64,000 nt of DNA, from contig NZ_VNWN01000002.1 of assembly GCF_012720115.1 (NCBI RefSeq), forward strand, positions 868,001-932,000, written 5' to 3'. This stretch comes from Sneathiella chinensis. GTDB taxonomy: Bacteria; Pseudomonadota; Alphaproteobacteria; Sneathiellales; Sneathiellaceae. The translations under genes were made by a program, and so were the position numbers. The notes under the pieces were generated by a model that was not told where the DNA came from, ran no database searches, and saw only the letters and a list, made by a program, of their open reading frames with translations. This document shows positions 44,042-53,746 of the stretch, in pieces (the stretch's first letter is position 1; each line of letters starts with the position of its first letter).

Positions 44042-45406
44042 ATGAAAAAGTTGTTTGGAACCCTGTTGCCCGCGTTTCAGGGTGTGGTGTGTCTGCTGAT
44101 CGTTCTTTCCGCGCCTCAGGTGCAGGCAAAAGCCTCCCAGATCGAAGAGGTTGTCAGCCCCGGCGGCATTCGGGCATGGCTGGTGCAGGAGAGATCCATA
44201 CCGATTATCAGCATGGAGGTTGCGTGGCGGGGCGGGGCCTCGGTTGAGCCTGCCGAAAAGGCGGGACTGGCGACGTTGGTGGCCTCAACCATGGACGAGG
44301 GGGCCGGGGAGCTGGATAGCCGGGCGTTTCAGAAAGCCCTGTCTGAACTGGCGATCAGCCTGTCTTTTCAGGCGGGAAAGGACAGCTTTCAGGGCAGTCT
44401 GAAAACCCTGTCCAAAAACCGGGACGAGGCCTTCCGGTTATTCGGTATGGCCGTCACTCAGCCCCGCTTTGACGAGGAGCCGGTCAACCGTATCCGCAAT
44501 CAGATTCTGGTGTCTCTGAACCGGGCCCTGTCCAGCCCCAACACCCTTGCAAGCCGTGCGTGGTTTCAGGAAGCCTTTCCGGATCATGCTTACGGAATTC
44601 CCTCCAAGGGAACGCTGGAGACCGTACCGGGCCTGAGCCGGGATGATCTGGCAGGATATGCAAAACGGATGATTGCCCGTGACAACATGGTGATTGCGGT
44701 CGTCGGGGATATCGGCAGCGAAGAACTTGGCAGGTATCTGGACGACATGTTCGGCACCTTGCCTGCGAAGGCCGATTACACGGCACCCAAAGCGGTTGAG
44801 CCCCGTTCAGAAGCGGTGGTTCGGATTATCGAGCAGGATATCCCCCAAAGCGTCATCATGTTTGGCGGGCAGGGGGTCAAGCGGGATGACCCTGATTATT
44901 ATGCGGCTTATGTTCTGAACTATATTCTGGGCGGCGGCGGATTTGAATCCCGCCTGACCGAAGAAATCCGGGAAAAGCGGGGCCTTGTCTATTCCGTATA
45001 CAGCTACCTGTATCCGTTTGAGGCGGCAGGGGTCCATATTGGCGGCATGGGCACGCGCAATGATGCGGCGGTCCAGGCACTGGGGCTGCTGAAAGCCGAG
45101 TTGGCGAAAATCCGGAAAGACGGGGTCAGTGACGCCGAACTGGCGGCGGCCAAAACCTATCTGAACGGGTCCTTTCCGTTGCGGCTGTCCTCCAATTCCA
45201 GGATTGCGGATATTCTGCTGTCCATGCAGTTGAGCCATTTGCCGCCCGCCTATCTTGGCGAACGGGATGCCCTGATCAATGCCGTTACCCCGGCAGATAT
45301 CCGGCGCGTTGCCAAACGGTTGATGGACCCGGACAAACTGATCGTCGTCGTTGTGGGAAAGCCTGCAGGACTGTCTGAAACGATGCCAGAGGGCGAAAAA
45401 CAATAG
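44042..45406 (+). CDS. M16 peptidase-like protein, inactive partner subunit
   Basis: 454 residues from ATG 44042, eight bases after GGAGGGG; an ATG at 44036 is too close to that site. A signal peptide is present (MKKLFGTLLPAF...VLSAPQVQA). The zinc motif HxxEH is missing: the same place reads GLATLVASTMDEG. The second half keeps the R/Y pair in LTEEIREKRGLVYSVYSYLYPF, which helps catalysis in the active chain. So it is probably the non-catalytic half of the pair. Two bases after the first stop. Confidence 0.9.
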   Translation: MKKLFGTLLPAFQGVVCLLIVLSAPQVQAKASQIEEVVSPGGIRAWLVQERSIPIISMEVAWRGGASVEPAEKAGLATLVASTMDEGAGELDSRAFQKALSELAISLSFQAGKDSFQGSLKTLSKNRDEAFRLFGMAVTQPRFDEEPVNRIRNQILVSLNRALSSPNTLASRAWFQEAFPDHAYGIPSKGTLETVPGLSRDDLAGYAKRMIARDNMVIAVVGDIGSEELGRYLDDMFGTLPAKADYTAPKAVEPRSEAVVRIIEQDIPQSVIMFGGQGVKRDDPDYYAAYVLNYILGGGGFESRLTEEIREKRGLVYSVYSYLYPFEAAGVHIGGMGTRNDAAVQALGLLKAELAKIRKDGVSDAELAAAKTYLNGSFPLRLSSNSRIADILLSMQLSHLPPAYLGERDALINAVTPADIRRVAKRLMDPDKLIVVVVGKPAGLSETMPEGEKQ

Positions 45407-45461
45407 GCTGAACAGGGGTTCCTTTGTTAGGCTGTTGAGAAAGAACCAATAAGGGCGGCCG

Positions 45462-46742
45462 ATGGCATATATACAAAACACGGATGCCTGTTTCGACAGG
45501 GGGGCAGGGCACAGGAATGATTGGGTCAAGACGGCATATTCCAAGGCCTTGATCCAGACTGAGTCCATTGCCCAGACACTGGGACAACTGATGAAACGGG
45601 GGCAGCTTCCCATCCTCACCCTGCCGGGAGAGGAGGAGGACCTGAAGGAGATCGAGCAACTTCCCCTTGTGACCGGGGATGACTATGATCATGTGGTTGT
45701 GGTGGGTATCGGCGGCTCCTCCCTTGGGGCGCAGGTGCTGGCCAGTATCGGACCCAAGACCCATCCCGTGCTGCATTTCTGGGATACGCTCGACTATCAT
45801 GTGATGGCGCCGCACCTGACCGGGAACAATCTGGCGCGGACCGCTTTCCTGCTGATTTCCAAATCCGGCTCTACCCCTGAAATTTTGGCCCAGTCCCTGC
45901 TGGTGGTGGAGGCGCTGAACAAGTTCGGTGGCAAGGAGGCCGTCTCGCGGCAGGTTCTGGTGATTTGCGAGCCGGGGAGCAATCCTCTGGGCCGGATTGC
46001 CGACAAGTGGGGGATTAAAAGGCTCGACCACAATCCCGATGTGGGCGGGCGCTATTCGGTTTTCTCGGTGGTGGGCGCCCTTCCGGCGATCCTGGCCGGT
46101 ATTGACATGCGCATGGTCCGGCGCGGTGCGAAAGAGGTTCTGGACAATACCTTCCGCACCGTGGATGCCGCGCCGCGTGTGGGGGCGGCCCTGCATCACG
46201 CGCTGCATGAGATCGCGGGGGTCAGCATGAATGTGATGATGCCCTATTCCAAGCAGCTGGAGCCCATGACCCACTGGTTCCGCCAGCTATGGGCGGAAAG
46301 TATTGGCAAGGAAGGGCGGGGGACAACCCCGCTGAACGCCCTTGGGCCCATTGATCAGCACAGCCAGTTGCAACTCTGGCTGGATGGGCCGAACGACAAG
46401 TTCTTTACCTTGATTATCAACAACGAACAGGATACCAGTCCCCTGATGGATGTAGGGCTGGCCAGCAATGATGAGGCGCTGGACTATCTCAAGGATCACC
46501 ATATCAGCGAAGTGGTACAGGCTGAGGCCTCCGCCACGGCAGAAACATTGGCGATGCGCGGAAAATTCCTGCGCCGTATGGAGATCGGCAAACTGGATGA
46601 GCGAACCCTTGGGGCCTTGCTGATGCATTTCATGCTGGAGACCATTTTCGCCTGTTATCTGCTGGGAGTGAACCCCTTTGACCAGCCCGCTGTGGAAGAC
46701 GGAAAGCGACTGACGAAAATGTATCTGAAAGGCAAGGCATGA
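45462..46742 (+). CDS. pgi: Glucose-6-phosphate isomerase, short alphaproteobacterial form
   Basis: 426 residues, against about 550 for the E. coli enzyme. SIS-domain signatures: VVVVGIGGSSLGAQVL, LISKSGSTPEILAQ, VGGRYSVFSVVGALP and PIDQHSQLQLW. It interconverts glucose-6-phosphate and fructose-6-phosphate. The C-terminal ETIFACYLLGVNPFDQPAVEDGK is the usual final helix block. Stop overlaps the mutL start (ATGA), so mutL is translated from the same message. Confidence 0.93.
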   Translation: MAYIQNTDACFDRGAGHRNDWVKTAYSKALIQTESIAQTLGQLMKRGQLPILTLPGEEEDLKEIEQLPLVTGDDYDHVVVVGIGGSSLGAQVLASIGPKTHPVLHFWDTLDYHVMAPHLTGNNLARTAFLLISKSGSTPEILAQSLLVVEALNKFGGKEAVSRQVLVICEPGSNPLGRIADKWGIKRLDHNPDVGGRYSVFSVVGALPAILAGIDMRMVRRGAKEVLDNTFRTVDAAPRVGAALHHALHEIAGVSMNVMMPYSKQLEPMTHWFRQLWAESIGKEGRGTTPLNALGPIDQHSQLQLWLDGPNDKFFTLIINNEQDTSPLMDVGLASNDEALDYLKDHHISEVVQAEASATAETLAMRGKFLRRMEIGKLDERTLGALLMHFMLETIFACYLLGVNPFDQPAVEDGKRLTKMYLKGKA

Positions 46743-48580
46743 CCCTCCGCAAGTTGCCGGACAATATTGTAAACCAGATTGCCGCCGGGGAAGTTGTTGA
46801 ACGACCGGCGTCTGCCGTCAAGGAACTGGTGGAAAATGCCATTGATGCCGGGGCAAGCCGGATCGATGTGGTGATGCGCAATGGCGGACGGTCCCTGATT
46901 TCCGTCACCGATAACGGGAAGGGGATGAGCACCGACGAGTTGGAGCTTTGCTTTGAGCGTCACGCCACCTCCAAGCTGCCGGATGATGATCTGGTCTTTA
47001 TCCAGAATCTCGGCTTTCGGGGGGAGGCTATCCCCTCCATCGCGTCTGTCAGCCGGATGTCGATCACAACCCGGCAGGCGGATGATGAAAATGGATGGCG
47101 CCTGTCAGTTGAAGGCGGCCGCCGCGGAGAGGTCGAGCCCGTCGGCGCACCGCAAGGCACCCGGGTTGAAGTGCGGGATATTTTCTTTGCGACCCCGGCC
47201 CGTCTCAAGTTTCTGAAAACCGAACGGGCGGAATTTGGTGCGGCGCTGGATGTCATGCGGCGCCTTGCCATGGCTTATCCCGATATCGCGTTCACGCTGG
47301 CCGATGAAAACCGGGTCGCCCTTCGGGTGAATGCCGCACAAGGGGACCTTTTCGAAGCGTGGCTGGACCGGCTGTCCGCCATCATGGGACGGGAGTTCCG
47401 GGACAATGCCCTGAAAATCGAGGCCGAGCGGGACGGTGTGAAACTGTCCGGTTTTGCCGGTGTTCCCACCTTCAACCGGGGCAATGCGACCATGCAATTC
47501 ATGTTCGTCAATGGCCGCCCCGTGAAGGACAAGCTGTTTACCGGTGCGGTCAGGGGGGCCTATATGGACCTGCTGGCCCGCAGCCGTCACCCGTTGCTGG
47601 CCCTGTTCCTTGAACTGCCGTCCGATCAGGTGGATGTGAACGTGCACCCGGCCAAGGCCGAGGTTCGGTTCCGGGATTCGGGGGGCGTGCGGGGCCTGAT
47701 TGTGGGGGCGCTCCGAAATGCGCTGGCGGAAAATGGGCACCGGGCTTCCACCACCGTGGGGCGGGAGGCGCTGGGATCGTTCCAGCCGCAATCCGTGCCC
47801 CTGTCCCTGCCGCTTCAATCCCGCCCGTCCCAGCCGGTCAGTCATGGCAACTGGGCCGATGTCAGTCGGCAGCCCATCCCGGCGGGTCTGGCCTCGCGGG
47901 TTGAGGAATACCGGGCACCTTTGTCGCAATCAATGGCGCCATCCGCACCGACAGTGCCGGATACACCCGACCGTCAGGTGCAGGTTGGGGAATTGCAGGA
48001 TTTTCCGCTGGGGGCGGCGCGCAGCCAGCTTCATGAGACCTATATCGTGGCGCAGACCCGGGACGGACTGGTTCTGGTGGACCAGCATGCGGCCCATGAA
48101 CGGCTGGTGATGGAACGCATGAAGAAGGCCATGGCCGAAAAGACCGTACCGCGCCAGATCCTGCTGTTGCCGGATGTGGTGGAACTGGATGAGGTTGCCG
48201 CCGGGTATGTTGCCGACCGGGCAGAAGAACTGGCCGAGCTTGGGCTGGTGGTGGAGCCGTTCGGTGCCGGGGCCATCGTGGTGCGGGAGACCCCTGCGCT
48301 GCTGGGCGAATGCAATGTGAAGGGCCTGATACAGGACCTTGCTGACGATCTGGCGGAACTGGATTCTGCACTGGCCCTGAAAGACCGGATGGATGATGTG
48401 GTGGCGACAATGGCCTGTCACGGGTCTGTGCGTTCCGGGCGGCGTTTGACGGTTGATGAAATGAATGCCCTGCTTCGGGAGATGGAGGTAACCCCCCATT
48501 CCGGGCAATGCAATCATGGCCGCCCCACCTATGTGGAACTGAAGCTGCACGATATTGAAAAGCTGTTTGGTCGCCGGTAA
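46739..48580 (+). CDS. mutL: DNA mismatch repair protein MutL
   Basis: 613 residues. N-terminal GHKL ATPase: ELVENAIDAGAS, DNGKGMS, HATSKL and LGFRGEAIPSIASVS; transducer domain with NGRPVKDK and VDVNVHPAKAEVRF. A Pro/Ser-rich linker (about 345-420) leads to the dimerisation domain: LVDQHAAHERLVMERM and the end PTYVELKLHDIEKLFGRR. The DQHAxxE endonuclease motif of many MutL proteins is seen as DQHAAHERL. Overlaps pgi by four bases. Confidence 0.96.
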   Translation: MTLRKLPDNIVNQIAAGEVVERPASAVKELVENAIDAGASRIDVVMRNGGRSLISVTDNGKGMSTDELELCFERHATSKLPDDDLVFIQNLGFRGEAIPSIASVSRMSITTRQADDENGWRLSVEGGRRGEVEPVGAPQGTRVEVRDIFFATPARLKFLKTERAEFGAALDVMRRLAMAYPDIAFTLADENRVALRVNAAQGDLFEAWLDRLSAIMGREFRDNALKIEAERDGVKLSGFAGVPTFNRGNATMQFMFVNGRPVKDKLFTGAVRGAYMDLLARSRHPLLALFLELPSDQVDVNVHPAKAEVRFRDSGGVRGLIVGALRNALAENGHRASTTVGREALGSFQPQSVPLSLPLQSRPSQPVSHGNWADVSRQPIPAGLASRVEEYRAPLSQSMAPSAPTVPDTPDRQVQVGELQDFPLGAARSQLHETYIVAQTRDGLVLVDQHAAHERLVMERMKKAMAEKTVPRQILLLPDVVELDEVAAGYVADRAEELAELGLVVEPFGAGAIVVRETPALLGECNVKGLIQDLADDLAELDSALALKDRMDDVVATMACHGSVRSGRRLTVDEMNALLREMEVTPHSGQCNHGRPTYVELKLHDIEKLFGRR

Positions 48581-48673
48581 CCGTCCCTGACTGTCCCTCT
48601 AGGACTTGCAAGTTGGGGGAAGCCTGTCTAAAAGGCTGGTCAATCAGAGTATTTCAGAAAAATCGGTTGTTTG

Positions 48674-49873
48674 ATGTCTTCTTCCAGTTCGCACAGTTTT
48701 GATGTTGTTGTTATCGGGGCCGGGGCGGCTGGCCTGATGTGTGCGATCGAGGCCGGAAAGCGGGGACGCCGTGTTCTGGTGCTGGAAAAGGCCGAGAAAA
48801 CCGGAAAGAAAATCCTGATCTCGGGGGGCGGGCGGTGCAACTTCACCAACTTGTTCGCGGCCCCGGACCGGTATGTTTCAAACAATCGCCATTTCTGTAA
48901 ATCGGCCTTGGCCCGCTATACCCAGCGGGATTTCATTGCGCTGGTCGAAAAGCACGGCCTGCACTATCACGAGAAAAAACTGGGGCAGCTTTTCTGTGAC
49001 AGTTCGGCCAAGGATATTGTCGCCCTGCTGGAACAGGAATGTCAGGATGCCGGGGTGCGGATCTGGTGCAATGCGGGCGCGGAGGATGTCACCCGAATGG
49101 CTGAGGACGGACCCTTCCGGGTCACCGTCAATGGCGAGGCCATTCTTGCTCCGTCTGTTGTGATCGCAACGGGGGGCCTGTCGATCCCCAAGCTCGGCGC
49201 CAACGATTTTGCATTCAGGGTGGCCCGAAAATGCGGGTTGGAGATGACACCGACCATGCCGGGGCTGGTGCCCTTCACCTTTGAAGAAGTGGACCAGAAA
49301 CGGTTTGAGGGGCTGACCGGGGTTTCCGCCGATGTGGCGGCGAAAACGGGCAAGACCATTTTCCGCGAGAATGTTCTTTTTACCCACCGGGGGGTGAGCG
49401 GCCCCGCCATCCTGCAGATTTCGTCCTTCTGGAAGCCGGAACAGCCCATTATCCTTGATTTCCTGCCGGACGAGGATTTCCAATCCCTGCTGCTGGCAGA
49501 ACGCAAAGCCAATCCGAAAGGGCGGGTCATCCGGCTTTTGTCCCGTTTCCTTGCCAACCGGCTGGCCGAAAAATTGCTGGAGCCGCTTGGGAATATCCCG
49601 GAACTTGGTAACTGTTCCGACAAGCTGATCCGCAAGATAACCGCCGCCGTGAAAGAGGTCACAATCGTCCCCAATGGCACCGAAGGATACCGCAAGGCGG
49701 AAGTGACCGTTGGCGGTGTCAGCACATCTTCCCTGTCCTCCCGCACCATGGAGGCGAAGCAGGTTCCCGGCCTTTACTTCATCGGTGAAGCGGTGGACGT
49801 CACCGGATTTCTGGGCGGCTATAACTTCCAGTGGGCATGGTCTTCTGGCTTCGTGGCGGGTCAGAATGCCTAG
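48674..49873 (+). CDS. FAD/NAD(P)-dependent oxidoreductase, BaiN/HI0933 family
   Basis: 399 residues from ATG 48674; no clear ribosome site. A Rossmann GAGAAGLMCAIEAGKRGRRVLVLEK at the start, then ISGGGRCNFTN, ATGGLSIPKLGANDFAF, FTHRGVSGPAILQIS and the final FIGEAVDVTGFLGGYNFQWAWSSG. This flavoprotein family (HI0933/YhiN) is widespread and its general role is unknown; BaiN acts on bile-acid enones. Its stop overlaps the next gene by eight bases. Confidence 0.9.
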   Translation: MSSSSSHSFDVVVIGAGAAGLMCAIEAGKRGRRVLVLEKAEKTGKKILISGGGRCNFTNLFAAPDRYVSNNRHFCKSALARYTQRDFIALVEKHGLHYHEKKLGQLFCDSSAKDIVALLEQECQDAGVRIWCNAGAEDVTRMAEDGPFRVTVNGEAILAPSVVIATGGLSIPKLGANDFAFRVARKCGLEMTPTMPGLVPFTFEEVDQKRFEGLTGVSADVAAKTGKTIFRENVLFTHRGVSGPAILQISSFWKPEQPIILDFLPDEDFQSLLLAERKANPKGRVIRLLSRFLANRLAEKLLEPLGNIPELGNCSDKLIRKITAAVKEVTIVPNGTEGYRKAEVTVGGVSTSSLSSRTMEAKQVPGLYFIGEAVDVTGFLGGYNFQWAWSSGFVAGQNA

Positions 49874-50666
49874 CCGGGATCGGGCCGATTACTGGGCGGC
49901 CCTGTGCCCGGAACTGACCATCGGTCAGTCTTCCAGTCAGGGGCCGGTACCGTTTTCGGATGCAGATCTGGAACGGATTTCGGAAGTGTTCTGGGAAAAG
50001 GGGTATCTATACCTGCCGCCGCTGCTTGAGCGGGAGGCGTGCCGGGCGATCGCTCAAGGGATGAAGGCCCTTAAATCCGCCGGAGAGCCGGTGCCCTATA
50101 TCTATTTGTTCGATCAACCGTGGCAGCTTTTTGAGCGCCTTCGGGTGTTGATCCGTCATTTTCTCGGGCCGGATTATGCGGTCCTGCCGAACCTGTGGGC
50201 TTGGTATCTGGATCAGCCGGGACAGGCAGGATGGCCGCCCCACCGGGATTGTTCATCGGAAACCGTGTTTGGTGCCGGGGCTGACCAGATATTGATGAGC
50301 CTGTCACTGTGGGTGCCGCTGGATCAGGCGACGGAAGAAAATGGTTGCATGTATGTGGTGCCAAGGCAGCAGGAGGCCCTTCTGCAAGAGCCTTTGACCA
50401 CGGATAGCCTGATGCCCATCGCAACACCTCTGCCAGCGGATGCGGGCGCCGTCCTTGGCTGGCCGCAGGACCTTGTCCACTGGGGCGGGCAGTATGGGGA
50501 AGGGGCTGAAAACCCCCGGGTCAGTTTGTCGTTTGAGTTTCAGAGCAGCCATTTCGATCCGCTGGCGGAGCCATTGTTGCATACGGATCAGCCGCCAACA
50601 TTCGCAGAGCGGCTGTCCCTGATCGAACAGCAGTTCGATAAATATCGGCATATCGCAGGCCTGTAG
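49866..50666 (+). CDS. Phytanoyl-CoA dioxygenase family protein
   Basis: 266 residues from ATG 49866; the frame is open further upstream but lies inside the flavoprotein gene. Cupin-type Fe(II)/2-oxoglutarate fold: His and Asp in WPPHRDCS, the distal His in LVHWGGQYG and the 2-oxoglutarate Arg in NPRVSLSFEF. The target is unknown; PhyH-like proteins hydroxylate lipids and small molecules. It overlaps the BaiN-type gene by eight bases, so co-translation is likely. Convergent with rsmD. Confidence 0.87.
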   Translation: MPSRDRADYWAALCPELTIGQSSSQGPVPFSDADLERISEVFWEKGYLYLPPLLEREACRAIAQGMKALKSAGEPVPYIYLFDQPWQLFERLRVLIRHFLGPDYAVLPNLWAWYLDQPGQAGWPPHRDCSSETVFGAGADQILMSLSLWVPLDQATEENGCMYVVPRQQEALLQEPLTTDSLMPIATPLPADAGAVLGWPQDLVHWGGQYGEGAENPRVSLSFEFQSSHFDPLAEPLLHTDQPPTFAERLSLIEQQFDKYRHIAGL

Positions 50667-50679
50667 CCGCGATCCGGCA

Positions 50680-51249
50680 TCAGGCGCTGCGTTTCAGGAA
50701 GGTCAGCAGGGCCGCGCCATATTTGCGCACATCCAGTGTTTCGAACCCGCTATAATCCGTGTTTTTCTCTTTCGAGGTTTGCTCGATGACAATAAGGGTT
50801 TCCGGTGAAATCCAGCCATTTTCGTTCAGGGCCTGAAGGCATGGATTTTCAAGAACCAGCCCATAGGGAGGGTCCATGAGGATCAGGTCCATGGCGCGAG
50901 CGGCGCGGCCGGGCCGGGTGCCATCCCGGTTAAGGATGCTGGCCTGACGCTGGCATCCCAAGGCGGCCACATTGGCCTTCACCAGACGAAGGCTGTCCGC
51001 ATGATTGTCCATGAAGGTCACATGCTCCGCCCCCCGCGAGAGGGCTTCCAGCCCAAGCGCCCCTGTTCCTGAAAAGACATCCAGAACATGGGCCCCGATG
51101 GGCAGGGCGCCCCGGTCCGTTCTGAAACCGGACCCATGCGACAGGATATTGAACAGGGCTTCGCGGGTACGATCCCCCGTTGGCCTGATACGCTTGTCCG
51201 TGGGCAGGGCAAGTTTCTTGCCCCGGAAGGTGCCGCCGACAATCCGCAT
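50680..51249 (-). CDS. rsmD: 16S rRNA (guanine(966)-N2)-methyltransferase
   Basis: 189 residues. AdoMet site is VLDVFSGTGALGLEALSRGA and the catalytic motif is LILMDPPYG. The start MRIVGGTFRGKKLALP and RPTGDRTREALFNIL are standard for RsmD. It methylates G966 of 16S rRNA during 30S assembly. The start is one base after the pseudouridine synthase stop (TAACATG), so the two RNA-modification genes are coupled. Confidence 0.95.
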   Translation of the reverse strand: MRIVGGTFRGKKLALPTDKRIRPTGDRTREALFNILSHGSGFRTDRGALPIGAHVLDVFSGTGALGLEALSRGAEHVTFMDNHADSLRLVKANVAALGCQRQASILNRDGTRPGRAARAMDLILMDPPYGLVLENPCLQALNENGWISPETLIVIEQTSKEKNTDYSGFETLDVRKYGAALLTFLKRSA

Positions 51250-51250
51250 G

Positions 51251-52402
51251 TTATCGTTTCACCGGTTTTCTGCCGGGCTTGCCGGAAGGCTTCCCGGCCG
51301 GTTTCCCAAATGATTTACCCGTAGGTTTTCCCGCAGGTCTTCTGGCAGGTTTTCCATCAGGCTTACCAGCAGATTTCCCAAAGGGTTTTCCGGCTGGCTT
51401 GCCCGTGGGCGTTCCGACGGATTTGCCAAACGGCTTGCCTGAGGGTTTTCCCGCAGGTTTGCCTGCGGCCTGCCCGGACGCCTTTGGCCCGGATTTCAGG
51501 CCCAGCTTGCCTTGCGGGCGGGCGGTGGCACCTGTGCCTGTCGCCGCGTCCTTGCGGGCAGGCTTGGCGAAGGCTTTTCCGCCGCCGCCGGGGGCTCCCC
51601 TGCTGCGTCCGCGGGGGGTGTCCTCCCCTTCCGGTTCATCAAATTTCTCAACGCCCATCTGGTCGCGCAGAATGCGAGCCTTCACCTCATCCACGGCACC
51701 CGCTTCCAGTTCGCCCAGTTGCAACGGGCCATAGGAAACCCGGATCAGGCGACTGACCACGAAGCCAAGGGCTTCCATGACCTTTCGGACTTCCCGGTTC
51801 TTGCCTTCGCGCAAGGAAAGGGTCAGCCATGAGTTGGCCCCCTTGGTGCTGTCGAGAATAGCCTCGATCGGGCCATACTTGACCCCCTCGACGGTGAGGC
51901 CTTTGGCCAGTTTCTGCAGGTCCGCCTCTTTCGGGTGGCCGTGGACGCGAACACGGTATTTGCGCTTCCATCCCGTTTGCGGCAGTTCAAGCTTGCGGGC
52001 CAGTTCCCCGTCATTGGTCAGCAGCAGAAGACCTTCTGAATTCAGGTCCAGCCGCCCAACCGAGATCACCCGTGGCAGGTCTTCGGGCAGGTTGTCAAAA
52101 ACCGTTTCCCGTCCCTTTTCGTCCTTGTGACTGGTCACCAGACCGGCCGGTTTGTGGTATCGCCACATCCGCGGGCGTTCCAGCCTTGGGATGTCTTCGC
52201 CGTCCACCGTGATCCGATCCGTATCGGAAACGGTGAAGGCCGGGCTGGTCAGCCGGGTCCCGTTTACAGAGACCCGCCCATCCTCAATCCACTTTTCCGC
52301 TTCGCGGCGGGAACACAGGCCAGCGCGGGCAAGGCGCTTGGCAATGCGTTCCTTCTTTTCGGTTTTGTCGGTATTCTCGGTTTTGTCGTTTTCCGTGCTC
52401 AT
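51251..52402 (-). CDS. RsuA/RluB-family pseudouridine synthase with Gly-Lys-Pro repeat tail
   Basis: 383 residues. An N-terminal S4 domain (about 18-65) with RLARAGLCSRREAEKWIEDGRVSVNGT, then the synthase domain: ISVGRLDLNSEGLLLLTNDG holds the catalytic Asp. The order suggests RluB (23S U2605) but RsuA/RluE types cannot be excluded. From about 300 on, the tail is a simple repeat of GKPxGKP units, very basic, like RNA-binding tails in other alphaproteobacterial family members. Overlaps the upstream amidotransferase gene by four bases and is coupled to rsmD. Confidence 0.9.
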   Translation of the reverse strand: MSTENDKTENTDKTEKKERIAKRLARAGLCSRREAEKWIEDGRVSVNGTRLTSPAFTVSDTDRITVDGEDIPRLERPRMWRYHKPAGLVTSHKDEKGRETVFDNLPEDLPRVISVGRLDLNSEGLLLLTNDGELARKLELPQTGWKRKYRVRVHGHPKEADLQKLAKGLTVEGVKYGPIEAILDSTKGANSWLTLSLREGKNREVRKVMEALGFVVSRLIRVSYGPLQLGELEAGAVDEVKARILRDQMGVEKFDEPEGEDTPRGRSRGAPGGGGKAFAKPARKDAATGTGATARPQGKLGLKSGPKASGQAAGKPAGKPSGKPFGKSVGTPTGKPAGKPFGKSAGKPDGKPARRPAGKPTGKSFGKPAGKPSGKPGRKPVKR

Positions 52403-53118
52403 TGGCCTGTCCGTGACGCATCAATAAAGGCGTCGAAAATCAATTTGTCCCCATCGGAGATGTAATATTCCGGATGCCATTGTACACCCAGACAGAACCG
52501 GTACCGGTCATCCTCGATCCCTTCAATGACGCCGTCGGGGGCAAGGGCATTGACGGTGATGTTGGCGCTGACGTCCTTGGCGGCCTGATGGTGGGCGCTG
52601 TTGACCGGCAGGTTGGTGGTGCCGACAATGCGATGCAGCAGGGTGCCTTCGCGAACGGTGACATCGTGTCCGGCTTCGGTCCGGGGGTTGGGTTGTTCAT
52701 GGGCAATCGCGCTGCTGACTTCGTCGGGGATATGCTGGATCAGCGTACCGCCCAAAATCACATGCAGAAGTTGCTGGCCACCGCAAATACCAAGGACGGG
52801 CTTGTCCGCCGCCAGCATGCCTTCAGTGATGGCCCGCTCAAACCGGGTGCGGCGATCCTTGGTGATGACGGTCGCGTGCCTGCTGGTGGCGCCGAACATG
52901 GACGGGTCCACATCGAACGCGCCGCCGGTGACGACCAGACCGTCAAGGATGTCGCAGTAGCTGGCAGCGATTTCCGGCTCATGGGGCAGGGCAAATGGAA
53001 TGCCCCCGCTGGCCGTAATCACGTCCGCGTAGTTCTGGCGCAGCGCATACCATGGCATGTTGGAGTAGCCGCCCGGATTTTCTGAATCAAGTGTGATGCC
53101 GATAACTGGTTTTTTCAT
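52399..53118 (-). CDS. Gamma-glutamyl-gamma-aminobutyrate hydrolase-like class I amidotransferase
   Basis: 239 residues from ATG 53118, preceded by AGAAGG; upstream in-frame codons are not typical. The peptidase C26/PuuD fold: KPVIGITLDSENPG start, LVVTGGAFDVDPSMFG, nucleophile Cys in GICGGQQLLHVILGG and His/Glu in GVQWHPEYY. PuuD cleaves gamma-Glu-GABA in putrescine use; this protein could act on a related gamma-glutamyl amide, and no other puu gene is here. Overlaps the pseudouridine synthase start (ATGA). Confidence 0.9.
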   Translation of the reverse strand: MKKPVIGITLDSENPGGYSNMPWYALRQNYADVITASGGIPFALPHEPEIAASYCDILDGLVVTGGAFDVDPSMFGATSRHATVITKDRRTRFERAITEGMLAADKPVLGICGGQQLLHVILGGTLIQHIPDEVSSAIAHEQPNPRTEAGHDVTVREGTLLHRIVGTTNLPVNSAHHQAAKDVSANITVNALAPDGVIEGIEDDRYRFCLGVQWHPEYYISDGDKLIFDAFIDASRTGQ

Positions 53119-53237
53119 GCCTTCTTGTAGTCTTAACCGGCATTTCCGTAAACTCAATAGCGCCGGGCCCGGCAAATATTTTGGGGGCAGGGATGTTCCC
53201 CCTTGACGGGTCCCGTCCGTCCCGACACTTTTAGGGC

Positions 53238-53696
53238 ATGGATTTTGAACTGACAAACTATATGGAAACCGCCCTGCATTCGGCGGAAAGCGCTGCAAAA
53301 CGGGGGGAAGTGCCCGTCGGGGCGGTTATTGTTGATTCAAAAACAGGCCGAATTGTCGCGACCACCGGGAACCAGATGGTCGGGCGCCATGACCCCACCG
53401 CCCATGCAGAGATGCTGGCCATTCGCGCCGCCGCCAACATGGTGGGCAGCCAGCGCCTTGTGGATTGCGATCTGTATGTGACGCTGGAGCCGTGCCCCAT
53501 GTGCGCTTCTGCCATTTCGCTGGCCCGTATCCGCCGCCTGTATTTCGGGGCCTATGATCCGAAAAGCGGCGGGGTTGAGTTCGGCCCGCGAATTTATGAT
53601 CATGCCACTTGCCACCACAAGCCGGAAGTCTATGGTGGGATCAGGGAAGAACGGGCCGCCGCCCTTCTGAAAGAATTCTTCGCGGAACGGCGATAG
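53238..53696 (+). CDS. tadA: tRNA-specific adenosine-34 deaminase
   Basis: 152 residues. Zinc and proton-shuttle motif [10 protein letters not shown] with the catalytic Glu, and PCPMCASAI with two zinc Cys. It makes inosine in the wobble base of tRNA-Arg(ACG). The C-terminal FFAERR is the usual end. The ribosome site is weak (AGGG two bases away). Divergent from the amidotransferase gene and followed by the ACAD11-like gene after 50 bases. Confidence 0.95.
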   Translation: MDFELTNYMETALHSAESAAKRGEVPVGAVIVDSKTGRIVATTGNQMVGRHDPTAHAEMLAIRAAANMVGSQRLVDCDLYVTLEPCPMCASAISLARIRRLYFGAYDPKSGGVEFGPRIYDHATCHHKPEVYGGIREERAAALLKEFFAERR

Positions 53697-53746
53697 ATAG
53701 AAAAACAAGAAAAAGACAAGAACAACAACAAGAAGAGGAAACAGTC

